This document shows, piece after piece, positions 1 through 14,300 of a stretch of 40,548 bases of DNA. Below the pieces are notes generated by a model, which did no database searches, was not told where the DNA came from, and saw only the letters and a program-made list of their open reading frames with translations. Numbering within the stretch: position 1 is the stretch's first letter; each line of letters starts with the position of its first letter. This stretch comes from Setaria digitata (Eukaryota > Nematoda > Chromadorea > Rhabditida > Setariidae): contig RCAB01000536.1 in NCBI GenBank assembly GCA_003640385.1, forward strand, positions 1 to 40,548. Reading direction: 5' to 3'. The position numbers and the translations under genes are program-made.

Positions 1-53
1 AAGCTAGTCCATATTAATTGTTTAGCAACGAACATTAACAATCCAAATATTCA
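1..53 (+). repeat. Left copy of a 53-bp inverted repeat
   Basis: Bases 1-53 are identical to the reverse complement of 23672-23724. Beyond base 53 the similarity continues with small gaps for roughly 30 more bases. The match begins at the first base of the window, so the repeat may extend further left. It matches no element I can name. Confidence 0.85.
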
Positions 54-2503
54 CAGTTCATCAGCATTTATTTTTATTATTATTAATCAAATTACTGCTG
101 CTATTATTATTATTTCTGAAAATTAATCTTGGAATGTTTTTACAAAATGCTATTTGTACTGATAACTCTCAGAAAAAAAGAGAGAAGGAAATGTATTTTG
201 TGATATTTGGTTTCTGTCTTTAATTTGCATTTTCAGATTAGCTGCAAAAACTAATTAAAGTATTCGTACACTAAATAGGAAAAATTATCGTATCATTTAG
301 GTGCTAAATAATTAACAGTATTATACGTATTTAATGGAAAAGACACTAAAAAAGAAAAGAAATTCACTGGAAATTAAATTTTATCTCTGATGGAACTTCA
401 CTCTTTCTCTCGTTCTTTTTTTTTGGTTAAATTTGAATTTAAAAGAATGCGAAATTCTAAATTCATTTCATAAATGTGATGATAATAAAGGAAATGGGAA
501 AGAGATCAGTGATGGAATTTTTTTAACATTCTCTTTTTTTATTGTCGTTTAGAAGTGGACAATTTCGGTGACACTCATCAGAGAGTTTCGTCAAATATTT
601 ATTTAGAATTCTTTTTTATTTTCAAACGATGAAATGAACTGTATTCAATATAATTTTTTGCAACTTTCATTATTTTTGCATAAATTAAATCAATTTTGTC
701 AAAAGGTGTCAAAGGTTTTCCTACTCATTTTTTTTTTTTTTTGAAAAATTTCTTGGAAGAAAAAGAGTCCATAAATTTTTGCCATGTAAATTTTTTTTTC
801 AATGATCAAATCATTAATTTTTTAACGATACAGCAGTTACTCTGGTATTTTTAAAATTTCTTACCCGCACACCTGTAGGGTTTCTTTTTCAAGCAGTTTT
901 CTTAATCTCAAATAATTAACAATTTAAACTTTATTTTAATTAAAATTTGCTTAAAAAAATTACATTAATTTTAATCCATCTTACAATCGGTATTTTTGGT
1001 ATAACTGAAAGTGTTCCATATTTTCTTTAATTTCTTTAATTCTTTCGGTAATTTTTGATCTCCTCAAAATTCTTTTTAATTTTTTTCTTTTTTTTTTTTG
1101 CTTTTATCGAAATATTTACTTTTTAAAATTCGAAGAATTACTGTACGCATATTTCAATCCGATTCGTAGCGAATTCTCCAATACCATATTGGACGAAGGA
1201 TAAAATAATATTTTTAGTATTGAAATTAAAAAAAAAAAAAATTAAAAATTTTCTTTCTGAATGGAATTATAAGAAGACCGCTTTATTTTATTGCTTGTAT
1301 AATAGTGTTATATTTTGTAAAGGTTTGAGAAATGAAGCAAAAGTCCTTATTAAATAACATCTCCTTTTTGTTATGATTTAGTTAATATACTTGTTGATTG
1401 TCATACGCTTATTCATATTTTTTGTGAGAACAACTGTTCAAAAAGATTATTTATAGCTAAATTTAATTGACTTTTGCAGATATATCATGCAATTAATATT
1501 TTATATTCTTATGTTCATTAAAGGTTAATCCAATTACACAGCGATATTTACATATTTTAAACTTGAAATAATTGAACCGTTTGAATTTGTACTTTGAAGG
1601 AGTAATTTGTAATTAAAGTCTTTCCATAGATAAAATGTATAAAAGACACCACCGATTCTCTCAAATCCATAAGATGAAAGATTTTCTTTTTTTTTCCAAA
1701 TTATTTAGAGCAAATTAAATACGAAATTTATGAAAGTTCTTTTTTTTTTTTAAACAAGAACTTGAATATTTACTTTCCTCTTTAAATACAGTAACGAATG
1801 TATCGCTAATTCTAGTTTTCCATGCAGTTTATTAATGCAAAATTTTGATTTAAAATTTGCTGAAATTTCTCTTTCGAATTCGATGTAAATTTTTTTCTTC
1901 TAGAAATGAATTTTTAAGGATTATGATTTCCTTTTCTATTTTAAATAATTAATTATGTGTATGAAATGATAATAATCCATTTTTTTCCACTTATCAAAGA
2001 TGAGAATAATTTTGTTCATACTTTTCCTTTTTTTTCTCCCCTCTCTTAAAAAAAAAAAAAAAAAAAAAAAAGAAAAAAAAAAGAAATTAAGTGAATTCAA
2101 TAAAATTTACTCTGAAATTTAATTTCTGACGATTGAAAATTGCCAAATAAAAAAAAATATCCGATTCACTTATATCTATCTAAATGAAAACTGAAAAAAA
2201 AAGTACTGTAAGTAAATATGATTAAAAAAAAGCAAACAATGAAAGAAGAGAAAAAAATTTCTCTTTTCAACCGGACATTAATAATTTTTTCTTCAATATA
2301 TCAATTTTAAAGCTGCAAAAATAAATTTATTTTTCTCTTGTTTCTGTATTTGATTTTTGTCGTACTATCTGTTTATGTCCTAAATTTATTATAAAATCAA
2401 ACTTTAGGCAAATAACAGTGCATGAAAAAATATAAATATTTTCGTAAAAGAAATGGAAAAAAATTTATTTACATATTTCCTTTTCATTTTTAGCTCGTAT
2501 TTC

Positions 2504-2753
2504 ACGTACTATTCCTTACGTGTTACGTGTAATTTATTGCTCATCTTCCGTGCATGGTAATTAATGTCTTTACGTCCATCCTTTCTTTCCTTCTCATTCA
2601 GTTAATCAACGTTGATTGATTACGCACTACACACGTTGAGATGATTTTCCTCTTCTAACTTTTACATGTTCTAAAATAGTTCTACGCTCTCTTTCCCATT
2701 CAATCACTCAACTTAATCCATAAGTGTTACTTACTACGTAATACCATCACGTC
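2504..2753. promoter_or_regulatory. ACGT-rich patch, possible regulatory region
   Basis: Eight ACGT cores occur in about 250 bp (near 2504, 2518, 2526, 2572, 2609, 2634, 2736 and 2749), several as ACGTG or CACGT. One lies in a perfect 14-bp palindrome, AATCAACGTTGATT, at 2604-2617. The patch is less AT-rich than its surroundings. ACGTG is the core bound by HIF-type and many bHLH factors and ACGT by bZIP factors. Any function here is inferred from motif density alone, and the patch lies about 2.6 kb before the TMEM131 start. Confidence 0.25.
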
Positions 2754-5303
2754 CGTCAATCGCTTTTGTCAATGTTTGTGAATGTGGACGCTAAAAACTT
2801 CAATCTGTCCGTGTTGTGTGTTTCATAAGATCTCTACGCTTTTTTTATTTTTTATCAAATCAGTCAATTATAATAGATATTATGTTGAAAAAAAGAGAAA
2901 ATTGAAGCTATAGCTTCGTATGAATGTTTAGTAATTAGTTGATTCTATAATTATAATTCCACTTAATTTATTTTTGTTCTAATACTGTAAGTTTTTTATT
3001 GTCTCATTTTATTCACTTAAAATCAATGATTTTGCTTTCCATTTTTTTTTCTTTTTTGATTTTTTTCGTCATGAAAAAGGAAAGAAATTGATTAAAGAAG
3101 AAAAGCGTTCTCTTTAATTTTAAGCAAATAAAAATGCATGAAATAATAAAATAGTCATTAATAAACATAATGCTTTCTGTTCCTCCATTTCAGTTTTTGT
3201 AATGTAAATATGAGTAAAATTAAAATTCAAAATTGATATAAAACGATTACAAATAAAGCAATGTCAAGAAATCGCTTATTAAAATTCAATGAGTAAATGT
3301 CAGTAGTCTGTTAATTGATGATTTTCTTCCTACCAAAAATGATTTTTTAATTTTTCAATAGCAAAATGTTTAAAATTCGTCTGGGAAAATGTGTTTCACG
3401 TTAAGGGCTGCGTAATTTGTAGAACGATTCGTAGCAGTTGTAAGTAGTGAAGCTACGGATAGTAAACTGATAGCGTGAATTTTTATTAATTTACCTGAAT
3501 GTTTGTTTGCCTCAGTTTTAATGTTTTAGAAGTGATTTGTTAGATGTTGACAGAGAGTAAAATGATTTTTAACAAAAATTGCGGGATTAGTCCAACAAAA
3601 TCGCTGTAATTTTGACTCTTAAGCCACAAAGTTTATTTTTTTCCTGTAATGATTTTTTTTTTAAATTTAATTAGAATTAAGTCATAATAATCGAATCAAA
3701 ATTAATCTTCTCGTAATTAATCTTGCGATTACAATATTCAGTTTTTTTCTTGCATATAAAAAGTTTATTTCCCTTTCTAATATTTTGTCATAATTTTTTA
3801 ATTTTTAATGTTTTAAATAATCTGATATATGCAAACATATATACTTATCCAAGTGCATTATACACTTCCTTGCATGGTCACGGAGCATTTCTTCTGTAAT
3901 TAGGAAATGTATTTTATTACTTGTTCTTTTTCCTCTGAACATATGCTTTTCCTTTTCTTTTAAATCTATTTCCAGTTTCTCTCATCAGTAAATGAATCAG
4001 TGCATACTTTCAGTTATATTTTGGAATCTGTTTAATCATAAATTTAAGAACACCCACTGTTGAACGTAATGCGCGCATATTTAAAATCATTTTGTTCGTT
4101 CGTTGCATTTAATTTTATTTTCATCTATTCCTAATAGGTCTGAAATACTTCGTTTTTTTTTTTTTTTTTTGTTTTTGTTTGCTTTAGGCATTTCAGCGAA
4201 AACAGCCTGATCTTTTTTATTTAGTATAGTCGGTAATGTTAATATATAATCGGATTGTATATGGCTCTATGTGGCTGAGAAATGAAAATACCAAAAAAAT
4301 AGGAGTACCATTTTGTTTACTCGCCAAAAGTTGTTATTTTGTTTATCCTTAAATTGTTTGCTGGTTGTTTTTTTTGGAATTATATTGTTTTGCTTGTTAA
4401 AATTCAACTAGATATCTCTCGTATCATCGTACTGTTTTATAATTTTTTACCACTTATTATTAATTCTAATGTCCGATGTGTATTTCTTGTTATTTATTAT
4501 TAATTCATAGCAATATATCAGTGCTAATGAAAGCATCAGTTTTTTTTTTTGTAGTTTTTTTTTATCAGTTAAAATGTTAAAATATCATTTTTGCTATCTT
4601 ACTATTTCGGTTGCTGAAACCTAACGTATGTATTTAGAAGCTTTGAGTAAGGCTGAACTTTAACACCTCTTTATAGTTATGTGTTTATATTTATCATTTA
4701 TCACTAGTATCTGTTAAGATGTACATTTGTACATGTGTACACTCGTGTTTGTTTGCATTGATGTTTGTGTTACTTGATTTTTAAATATCGATAATGCAAA
4801 TATCCACCTCTTTTTGCTTTTCTTTTTTTTGACATAGATAACACTGCTTAAAAAAAAGAAAAAGAAAACAAAGACTAGTAATTATCATTAATCATAAGAA
4901 GTTAATTATTAGTAACAGTCATAGCCAAAGCAAGCAGACAGTATTCTTAATTGTGCCGTATCAGTCATAATCATTAACGAATTAAAGTATCTTTAGAATG
5001 CTCTGCTTAGATTGAAAAATATAAATGCTGAAAATTTAAAAAAAAATTACTTTGAATCATTTTGATAACTGTAATTTTATAATTGTTGATGCTAAAAATT
5101 AGTCTGATGATGTTATAATAGAAGCATGATTCCATTATAGTACATTCTCTGCAGAATCGTAATTGCTGTCATCTTTCTGTAATGTTTCCTTTTTTCTTGT
5201 TCTTTTTTTAATATTTTGAAAAAAATGTATTATCGTCAAGTTTGAGAATTGCAAAATATTTTGATGAAAAGATATATTTGCGTTTTTATTTGTTATTTTT
5301 TTA

Positions 5304-5310
5304 TTTTCAG
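5304..5310 (+). promoter_or_regulatory. Probable SL1 trans-splice acceptor of TMEM131
   Basis: A T-rich tract ending TTTTCAG lies 13 bases before the ATG at 5324. A strong acceptor just before a start codon, with no upstream coding exon, is the usual form of a nematode spliced-leader site. The reading frame stays open upstream of it to an ATG at 5249, so an unspliced longer start remains possible. Confidence 0.6.
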
Positions 5311-5323
5311 ATTAGAATGTATA

Positions 5324-8300
5324 ATGGTTGGCAACGGTAGCATAATCATTAACAAATGTTTACTGCTAACAATGATACTACAGCTTGGTTGCACTGTATG
5401 TCGATCTTGGGCAACAGCCGAAACAACCTTCGATCTTAGTATTGAACTACCTTTTATGGCTACCGCATTTGTGCAAACGGGAGACGAATTGCATTATTTT
5501 TCAGATGTCCAATATCATGAATCTTTTGTTAGTGGTGCACCTTTAAAAAGGTAATTCTTTTGTTTTTCTTTCTCTTCATTAGTTTTGTTCCAATTATTGA
5601 CAGAAGTAGTTTCTTTTTTTTTTCTTGAACGAATTGAAAACTGAATTTTTAATATATATGTTTGCATAGTATGATGAAACAGACATTTCAATAAATTTAT
5701 TATTGAAAAATCTAATTTTTCTTTTTTTTTTTTTTGAAGGGTGGATTTATGAAGGATCTTTTCTAGAATTCACTAATTATATCACCGTTAATTACATGCT
5801 TAAAATTTATGATACTTTGCTAGTGTATTCCTGTAGGTCTTTTCAACTATTTGTAATTTTTTAATTTCGAGTTTCAGTTAGTATTTTTTCTATTTTGCTT
5901 AATGAAACTTTGCAGTAGTGATCAAAATGGGGCATTGCTTAACAACCAGTTACAGTTCACTCCTAGTGAGCTACAATTTGATGAACAGTAAGTTTGTTTT
6001 CTACTAATACATGATAAGCGGAATTCCATCTTTTTCAGCCACTAACTTCATCCTATCTTTTTCACTGAGAGAGAAAGTGGGAGCTGCCGAATAAATTGGA
6101 ACTATCGAAGAGTGGTTAATTTAGTTAAGCTGGATCAGATACGTGAAGTGTATAAAATCCTAGCAGTTCCTTTCTTTAAAATAAGCGAATTTGTTCGCAA
6201 ATTTCAATTTTTTTTTTTAAATTTTAGAGCAGTGGGTATTGCAAAACAACAGGAAGTTCGAGTGTATAATCCCACAGCTTCAACAGTTCGTTTCGATGCC
6301 ATTTCTGGCTCCACTGTTCATTTCCATTGCTCATTCCCTGAACATAAGGTGAATTCTTCGAATATTAGATTTTAATTTAAGAAGAAAGGAAAAATTACTG
6401 ATTTTGACAGAATTACCTGCTTATTGCAAAGTATCTGAAAGTTGGAATTGTACACTAGAAGTATTCTGGGCAGTTGAAAGTTTCAACTGACCTTATTCAT
6501 CTGCTGTTCTACTAATTTCCCAATTATTTGTTAAAATATTGGTCTTCAAAAGGAAACTTATTTCTTTTCAGACTGTGAATCCTGGTGAATCGACTACTTT
6601 TAGCGTAATTTTTTTGCCCCGACAGGAGGGCTTGATCGAAAATGTCCTCTTTGTTCATTCATCACTGGGTTCATTCACTTATTCAGTATGTATTTCCGCC
6701 GTTTGGTTGTTTAGAATAATGCAATTGTTAAGCGAAAAGTATGCCATACAGTTTTTAAAAGAACTCTTTGATAAAATTCTCTCATCCTATGTTCATTTGT
6801 AAATTGCCTTTTGAACCTCCCGTTCTTGTGGGGAAGGAATTTGGAGTTCCGCTATTCACTTTTCCTTTCATCTATTAAGCGGTGTTTCTGATTGGTTTAA
6901 ATTTCTTACGAAGTATTATAAAGTTACTAGCTAATGAATTCAAAAGACCAAAAATTTCTCTTAAATTTAGGTCAAAGGTAAAGGCAAAAGTAATGCTTAT
7001 CGTATACGTCCGGTAGTTGGAGCGAAAATACCTGTTAATGGAACACTGGTTTCTCCTGTGCAACTGCACAATCCGCACCCAACGGCGTTACGCGTCACAG
7101 AAATATACACCAGTGATGGTGATTTGCATCTGGAATTGCCAGACGTTATTCCCGAGAGTCAATACCCAGTTTCATTATGGGTATAATTAAGCTTTTTCCT
7201 TTCGATTTAACAAGATTAAAACAAAGATGAGGATTACAAAATAGATGATGACATGACAAATAACTAGGTAACTTTGTTGATAGATTTAATTCAGTACTTA
7301 AAGTTGGTAAATGTGATTTATAAGGAATTGGTTGTGGTCAAATAGTTGTGCTGGTTAATGAAGTTTACTGTAAATTTGTTTTCAAGTATCTGATTTTCAA
7401 TGTTTGCCTAATTTTCGAAAGAAAAAGCTAAAGACTTCTCAGCTCATAAATATTATTTCTCGAGATCTGTAGGGTTTTCAATGACGACAAGGCTAAATTT
7501 TTCCTCCTTCTAGATCGTATACTCTCTTTAGTTCGTCAACAGTCAAAATAAATTCAAACTTCGAAAGTTTACTGGCTTAACAGAGCATGATTCTTCATGT
7601 GTCTTTCTTCAAAATCACTTATGGTCCTTAAGTAATGGAATGAATTTGCTCGAGATAAGACATTTTTACAGGACATTGCTCCGTATGAAACGAGGACTGT
7701 AATGAATGCGAAGCTGTTTGGTGCACGGGAACGGAATTCCAGTGCGTATATAAAGATCAAAACTGATCGAAAAAGACGTAAAGAGAATAACAATCAGTCG
7801 TTGAAGGATTCAGTTCAGATGGAGGCAGCAATAGAACATGTCGAAGAAACACTTATCGTTCCCGTTAAGGTAAATTTTTATATGAAAATCATATATGTAT
7901 GTAACTAATTATTTATTTTTCTGTTTATTGGATCCGAAATTTCCTTCAGAATTGTATACAGATATGCCAATTTTCAAGAGACATTGGTTTAGCACGAAAT
8001 ATTATGGCGGAAGAATACTACAATTGTTAGTTATAAGAAATTATCCGAATAACAATAGAAGTATTTTCAGATAGAAATTATGAAAAAACGTGGATTATAT
8101 GCAACGGTAGATTTATTGGATTTTGGTCTAATACGATCCGGTGACAAATCTCGAGAATTAATGTTGGAAATCGTTTCTACGCTCGAAAAAGGGATCGAAA
8201 TTGAGGTACTGTTGTATATATCTTTATTGTTTCATCAATTGCTAGGACAGAAATTGGTGTGTGTCTTCTGAATATATCTAAAATCTCCATCTGCTGTTTA

Positions 8301-11300
8301 GTTTTTGTTGAATGTTTTTTTTTTTTTTGATGGTTGATAATGTTAGATTTTGTCAAGCAGATTCTCTACACAACTTTCCAATGCTTTCCATTGACTCTTT
8401 CCTTTGTTTAAATTCCTCTTATGAATGACTGATTAAGTAAAATGAAAGCGAGAAACTACTGCTTGTAATACTCAAGTTTATTCTAACGCCAAGAGCTGTT
8501 AGAAATTATTACCTTAAAAGGTTGTGCTAATCTTTGTTCTGATTTGCTCGTTAAGAGTCTTTATTTGGAAAGTAATGAAAAACCCAGCGGTATTTATATG
8601 GAATTTGCTTCGAAACCGCCAATTTCTGTAAAATGTGGTGCCAGGCAGCAACCTGGTATGTTTTTTTTGTTAACTACATAGTTCTTCAAAATTCTCACAT
8701 CATAGATGGTGATTAGGACTCGCATAAAATATACGTGAAAAAGGCTTCCAAAATTAGCTGTTAGACTGGTTTTTTCATCTTAATTACTTTTTGCTTTTGT
8801 ACTAACAGCTCGATAAATATCCTATCAATTATGTATTTTTAAATTTATTTAAGAATTAACAATTTCATTGTTGAAGGTGCATCAAAAGCAATAGCAAAAA
8901 TCATATTCGATACAAAATTACTGCGTGAAAGTGGGGAGGAACCAAGGTTGGTCTACTATAAAGGAAGAATTGTCGCTGAAAGTCATGGTGGAAGCCATAA
9001 TATTTCTGTGCCTTATGTGGCACAAGTTTTCCACGGGTAACTTTATTGAGCATATAGTCTGTATTGGTCAAATTTCATTTTGATAAAAATTAGTTTGTCT
9101 CTTATGTTCTGATTTCAGTTCACTAAAACCAGAAGTGGAGGAGACAGCGTTTCATAATCTTCTGCAGCCTCCCGTTTCACGGAGTGTCTCATTAACCAAT
9201 GATTTGCCGTTTGGGATTGCTGTATGGAAAGTAGCTTTGGATGCAGAAGCCCAGAAATCTTTCAAAGTGCTTGTTATTGAAGATTTAGTCTGATAATTAA
9301 CGTTACTAGCTGTAGTATTCAGGAAATTTATTTACAAGTACTTTTAGTGTGTCACTGTATTACAGCTACTTGCTTTTTGGTTAGTCCATTAATGACCAGA
9401 TCAAATATTTTTTCTTATACTCTTTAGGAGGTTTCATCCAGTTTCTTTAGTTCTACTGCTGATTTTCGAAATTTTATGTCTGAATTTGGCATCGTATCCG
9501 AAGACTTTGATGTCTAAAAGGTAAAAAGTTTCAGGTAAAATTGATTTCAAATGTAGTAACGATAGCAGCTGGTGAGACAAAGTCTGTCATTTATTTACAA
9601 TATCTGAGGAAGGAACAAGGTGGTTTTGCGTCATTTTTTAGTGTATATACCAATGTTACGACATTTAAAATACCAATTGTTATTTTCAATGGGAAATTGA
9701 AGGTGCGATTATGTGAATTTTTTGCATGCTTATTTTTATGCGTCACATTTCAAAAGATATCGGGAACTCAATTGTGGTATAGGTTCATGAGCAGTGAAGA
9801 TGTCTGCAAAGGCGGAAGGACAGCTTGAAGGAACTATCCAAAGAAAGCTAATTCGTTATTGATGTGACTGTGACATTACTAGAAAAAATTCTCGTTTAAT
9901 TTTCTTTTTTTTTTTTCATATTAGAACTTTATATTCTAATATTTTTATATCAGTTTAGATAATTCTGCATTCACTGCATCAGAATGAGTTCAATTTTGGC
10001 TTGATGAGTTCTGGTGATAGCCGTTCAATCCAGGTAATTATTTTGACTAAGATTAAAGAATAATTTTTTGTAGTGATGTTTAGAATATTTTTTTATTTTA
10101 TCAGCGATGAAGAATTTACCATTACTATTAAAAGCTTCTCTTTTGGCGCTGACAAAAAAAGGAGAAAGCTTCCTTTTGAGTTTAACGTGTAATTGTAAAA
10201 GAGTGCATTGTTTCCAGAAATTTTTCAAAGGTCATTAGCGAAGTTAAGAAGTTGCTTACATTTATGTTTTTACAGTTTTTCATAGTAAATGAAAATCCAG
10301 TTACCATTATTGTGAAGAATCTAAGAAGAGCATTACCGTCAATAACGACTTTATCATTATTGAGCGTCCAAAATACGCAGAGCATGGCTTTAAATCTAAC
10401 ATATCGTAAAAAATCGGAATTCCCAAAAACTTATCGAGAGGTTTATACATTCATATTTTATTTTTTACCGTCGTGTAGCAGAAAAAAAACAATAGAAAGT
10501 GTTACATTTTGCGCTGTCAAATTCAATTTGGCGTATTTGTATTCTTCGATTTATCATCTAGAGATCGCTGTTACCTTCATGGCCCATAGTGGTTAGTCAA
10601 TCAGTAGGGAGTTATCAGTTAAAATTCGAAACGCAGTTGAATGCTTTATATCTAATTTCCTTTCAGCTTTATATTTTTGAAATATTACTGGAGTTTTTTT
10701 AAGGGTGAGGATTTTCTGCTACCTGGTTCGAGTTTTGCCATCTTTAGATATTCTCTACAAGCTCCAAATGACGGGAGAGTTTTATCTGATAAATTTGTTA
10801 TCAAAACTGATTTTGAATATTCGTAAGTTCTATTTTTAACAGGAAAGAACAGTATGATAATACGGAAAAGTTACGGAAAGATAATAAAAATATTTGGATG
10901 AATAAAAAAAAAAAACGAATATTCTTCTTACTTGTTGCTTCTCTAACATTGATGGAAATTTAGAGTTATATTGAATTCCACTAAATTTTATTGAATCTGT
11001 GATTTTTATAGTTTTTTACAGATCATTTCCAGTAACTTACGGGATTGGTGAAGGTACAATAGTAGCAGTACCTGAAGAGCTCATTTTTCCTGATTCATTT
11101 CCTGGGCGCATTAGCTCACATTCACTGAAAGTAATTGAAAGATAATAATACTCGTTATTTGCATTATGTCCAGTCTTTTTTAGTTGAGGATTGTATTAAA
11201 TGGGAAATCATCTATTTTTAATCCTCCATTTCATGAATATTTGTTAATCAAAAATAAATTTTTCCCAGGCTAATGGAACATATTTCAGGTATTTAGTACA

Positions 11301-14300
11301 TTTAAGGAAGATATGCGAGTCTTGCGAATTTCATCGTTATCCAGGAATCGGAAAGTATTTTTCGAAGCAGCAAATCCAGGAATTACTCCTATAATAAGAG
11401 CTGAAGCACTTTCTGACCTCGGCCGTGTGCATGTCATACCAAGTGCCAATTGTACTGATGATTGTTATGTTGGTAAGATTTTTTTTTTGCTTATTTACAT
11501 CTGAAATTTATACAGTTTTTCTCTTTAAAAGTATTGCGTGTTTCATTTTGAGTAGTCAATCTATAAGGATTGTATATTAGGCATTTAGGTCAATTGTATG
11601 TTTTAAACAGCATTTACATGACTGAAGTGTCTGATCTCTCAAACAGCTAATCTTGATGCTTGTTCAAATAAAGTGTTATTAGAAAGAAATTGATTAGTTG
11701 AGAATACAGACGAAATGTTGCAAGTGTATATTCTATACGCAGGTATGCCGTTGCACACGGCCGATGGACAGTGGTTTACATATGGTGTCAAATTGCCGCA
11801 GAATCTAGCTGAAATTGATTATTATTTATACAGCAGGTGTGAATTTTCATTTCTTCAAGAAGCATTTCTTGGCATCTTTACCACTAATAAGATTTTGAAA
11901 TTCCTAATGAGATTTTTTTTTCAGACTGCGCCGGAAATTTCTGGCGCTGCAGGCTGAAGGAAAGAATTACGTGAATGAAACTGTCGTTATTGACACTGAT
12001 AAGGTAGGATAGTAAAATTAGTGGGAATTCTTTCTTTTTTTTTTTTTTTCGCATAATTTCAAAAATTATCTTAGACGAAATTGTGATCTGCTTATGCAAT
12101 ATCCTTTTCGTATCCTTCAAAATTCTAGGTCAAGCAGTTGGAAGTACCGTTGGTTGCAGAGCTTATTTGGCCCAAACTTTTAACTCGCTCTACTGTTCAT
12201 TTTCCACTCACAGCTGTGGGGAATTTTACTGTTAGTTACTTTCATGTAATTTGAAAAATTTTGCACAAATATTCGTATTACGTTCGCAACAATATTTATT
12301 TCTTTGGTTTATGATTTTAATTTTTTCTTGACGTTTTTGTATAATTTTTTCATGAGACGAACTTTAGATAGTGAATTTGACATTAACGAATCCATCGTCG
12401 TTACCAGTTGCCGTGCAGTTGTTACCACTGGTCATCTATCCGGATGCGGACACATTGATTGATTTTTTCCGGAGTGAGCTCGATTCACCACTTACAGAGC
12501 CAATTGAAATGAACGAGACACTGATGTTTTCTTTGCGAGATACGGAACTATTTACTTTGAAACCTGATAGTCCGGTACCTAAATTAAGAGAAGAATTGGA
12601 AAACGTCCTTGGGATACCGGTTCCAAAGTAAGTCTTTGCTGCTGTGGAATCCTGCCTTGTTTGGAGAAATAAAGTTTTTTGATGAAAGCTAGAATTTTCT
12701 TCAATATGTTCTTCCAGATTTACTTTATCTATGTTACTGCAACCAGGAATGAAAGCACGTGTTCGTGTTGGGTTTCTACCTTCCGATTATGTTCTTCGTT
12801 CTTCACTACTTCTTATTCGGTACGTTTTTTTTTGGAATTTCCGGAATTGAAATTTCAGGAGCCATTTTAGAATTATTTTTTAGTTATTCCAGATATAATG
12901 TAGCTATTTTAAGAATATATTAGCATCAGAGATTGGTGACTTGAGTGAGTTTAATGGAATTCTGCTTACTTCGATTTCGCTTTCTAATGCATTCATATTG
13001 AAGTAATAACTTGACGGTTTTGGAACCAGTTGTACTTTACGGTCGCGGAGCACGGATGGATATGCAAGTGGAGGGTCGTCCTGCAAGAACTCGTGACCCA
13101 CTAACTTTTGAAATACAACCACATCATCTTTCGGACTGTCACAATCCAAAACGTTTGTTTCTCTTAGCAATTTAATATTAAATAGTTTTAATTATCTTCA
13201 AATTTTAACTTGAATTTTCATCCTAAAATTCTGACCAAATTTAGCTTCTTTTTTTATATCTAGAATAATTCTTGATACTAGGTTTTCCACTTCTAATTTC
13301 ACTTATGCAATATCCTATTAAGGTAAATCTCGTTTTGAATGATTACATTTTATGAAGTATTCATAAAGTGATTTTTAATTTTAGGTTTGACTCACAAACT
13401 TTTCACAACACTCACCGTAAAACGTTCATTTACCGTCGTGAACACTGGTGAAGTAGTGTTTACTGTAGTTAATATGAGTATCAATAATGTTGCTTGTGAG
13501 AATCGTGGCTTCCGAATCTTGAACTGTCATCCATTTCGTCTTAAACCAAATGAAACCCACATTTTAGATGTTGCGTTAGTTTTTTAAAGTATAAATGTTT
13601 AAAAGCCTGATTTGTTGTTGTTTTTTTTTTTTTTTTTATGAAATTAAATATATAGATGAATAAAACTAAATAAATGTATATACAAGCTATAATTTTAGTT
13701 ATACGCCTGATTTTCTGATGTCATGGAATGAAGCTGCGTTGCAATTTTATATGCATATGAATGGAACATCTTGGTTGTTTCCAATCGGTGCATCTGTACC
13801 GCGATATATGTTAGCCAAATGTCATGCAGCTTTACCACGACCACCTTTTGAAAGTTTTATGTATTATTCGTGCATATCTGCGTTAATGTGAGCTTTCTTC
13901 TGGAAAATTTCACTTTCATTTAAATCTTTGAAGTCGGACTGTATCCGGCTTAACCATTTTAACTATTGTTGATCTCTCCAATAATGAGCGAAACATAGTG
14001 GTTTACGGTCTTTTAAGAATCGCTGCTCCTGTCAGAGGTCTAATCCATGATATACTTGATATTAGTATTTGGTTCCATGGAAGGAGATTCTTGGTACTAA
14101 GTAGCGTTTGTTAATTTATTACAAAGTTGTCTGAAAGAACTAGTTTCAATCCTGCTAAGCTTGTGATTTTCATGTTTATTTCAGCTTTTGCTTGATATGT
14201 ATCATTGCTTGTGCATATCTGGAAGGTGATAGAACGGTTACATGCGGTATAAAGCAGCAGTTTGGTCAAATACGACAGGTCTTTGATTTCAGTGCTACTA

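Larger units (their letters stand above)
1..5310. other. 5.3-kb stretch with no recognised gene
   Basis: AT-rich DNA with many poly-T and poly-A runs, the longest an A-rich tract at about 2048-2082. I found no chain of open exons with good splice sites on either strand. It holds the left copy of an inverted repeat at its first bases and an ACGT-rich patch near 2.5-2.75 kb. Its last part presumably contains the TMEM131 promoter, but no promoter motif can be assigned. A 5' exon of a gene lying to the left cannot be excluded. Confidence 0.6.

Noticed and set aside
4313..4320. TTGTTTAC, a FOXO/DAF-16-like site upstream of TMEM131
   Set aside because: A single 8-mer in strongly AT-rich DNA is expected by chance and has no partner sites.
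9428..9514. Open stretch after an acceptor-like CTTTAG, once considered a TMEM131 exon
   Set aside because: It stops in the required phase just before the end, and the exon at 9535 joins directly to FK at 9266 with family similarity.
10252..10596. Full 114-codon frame as a single exon
   Set aside because: The coding exon is bounded by an acceptor at 10275 and a donor at 10441; the remainder is intron read through by chance.
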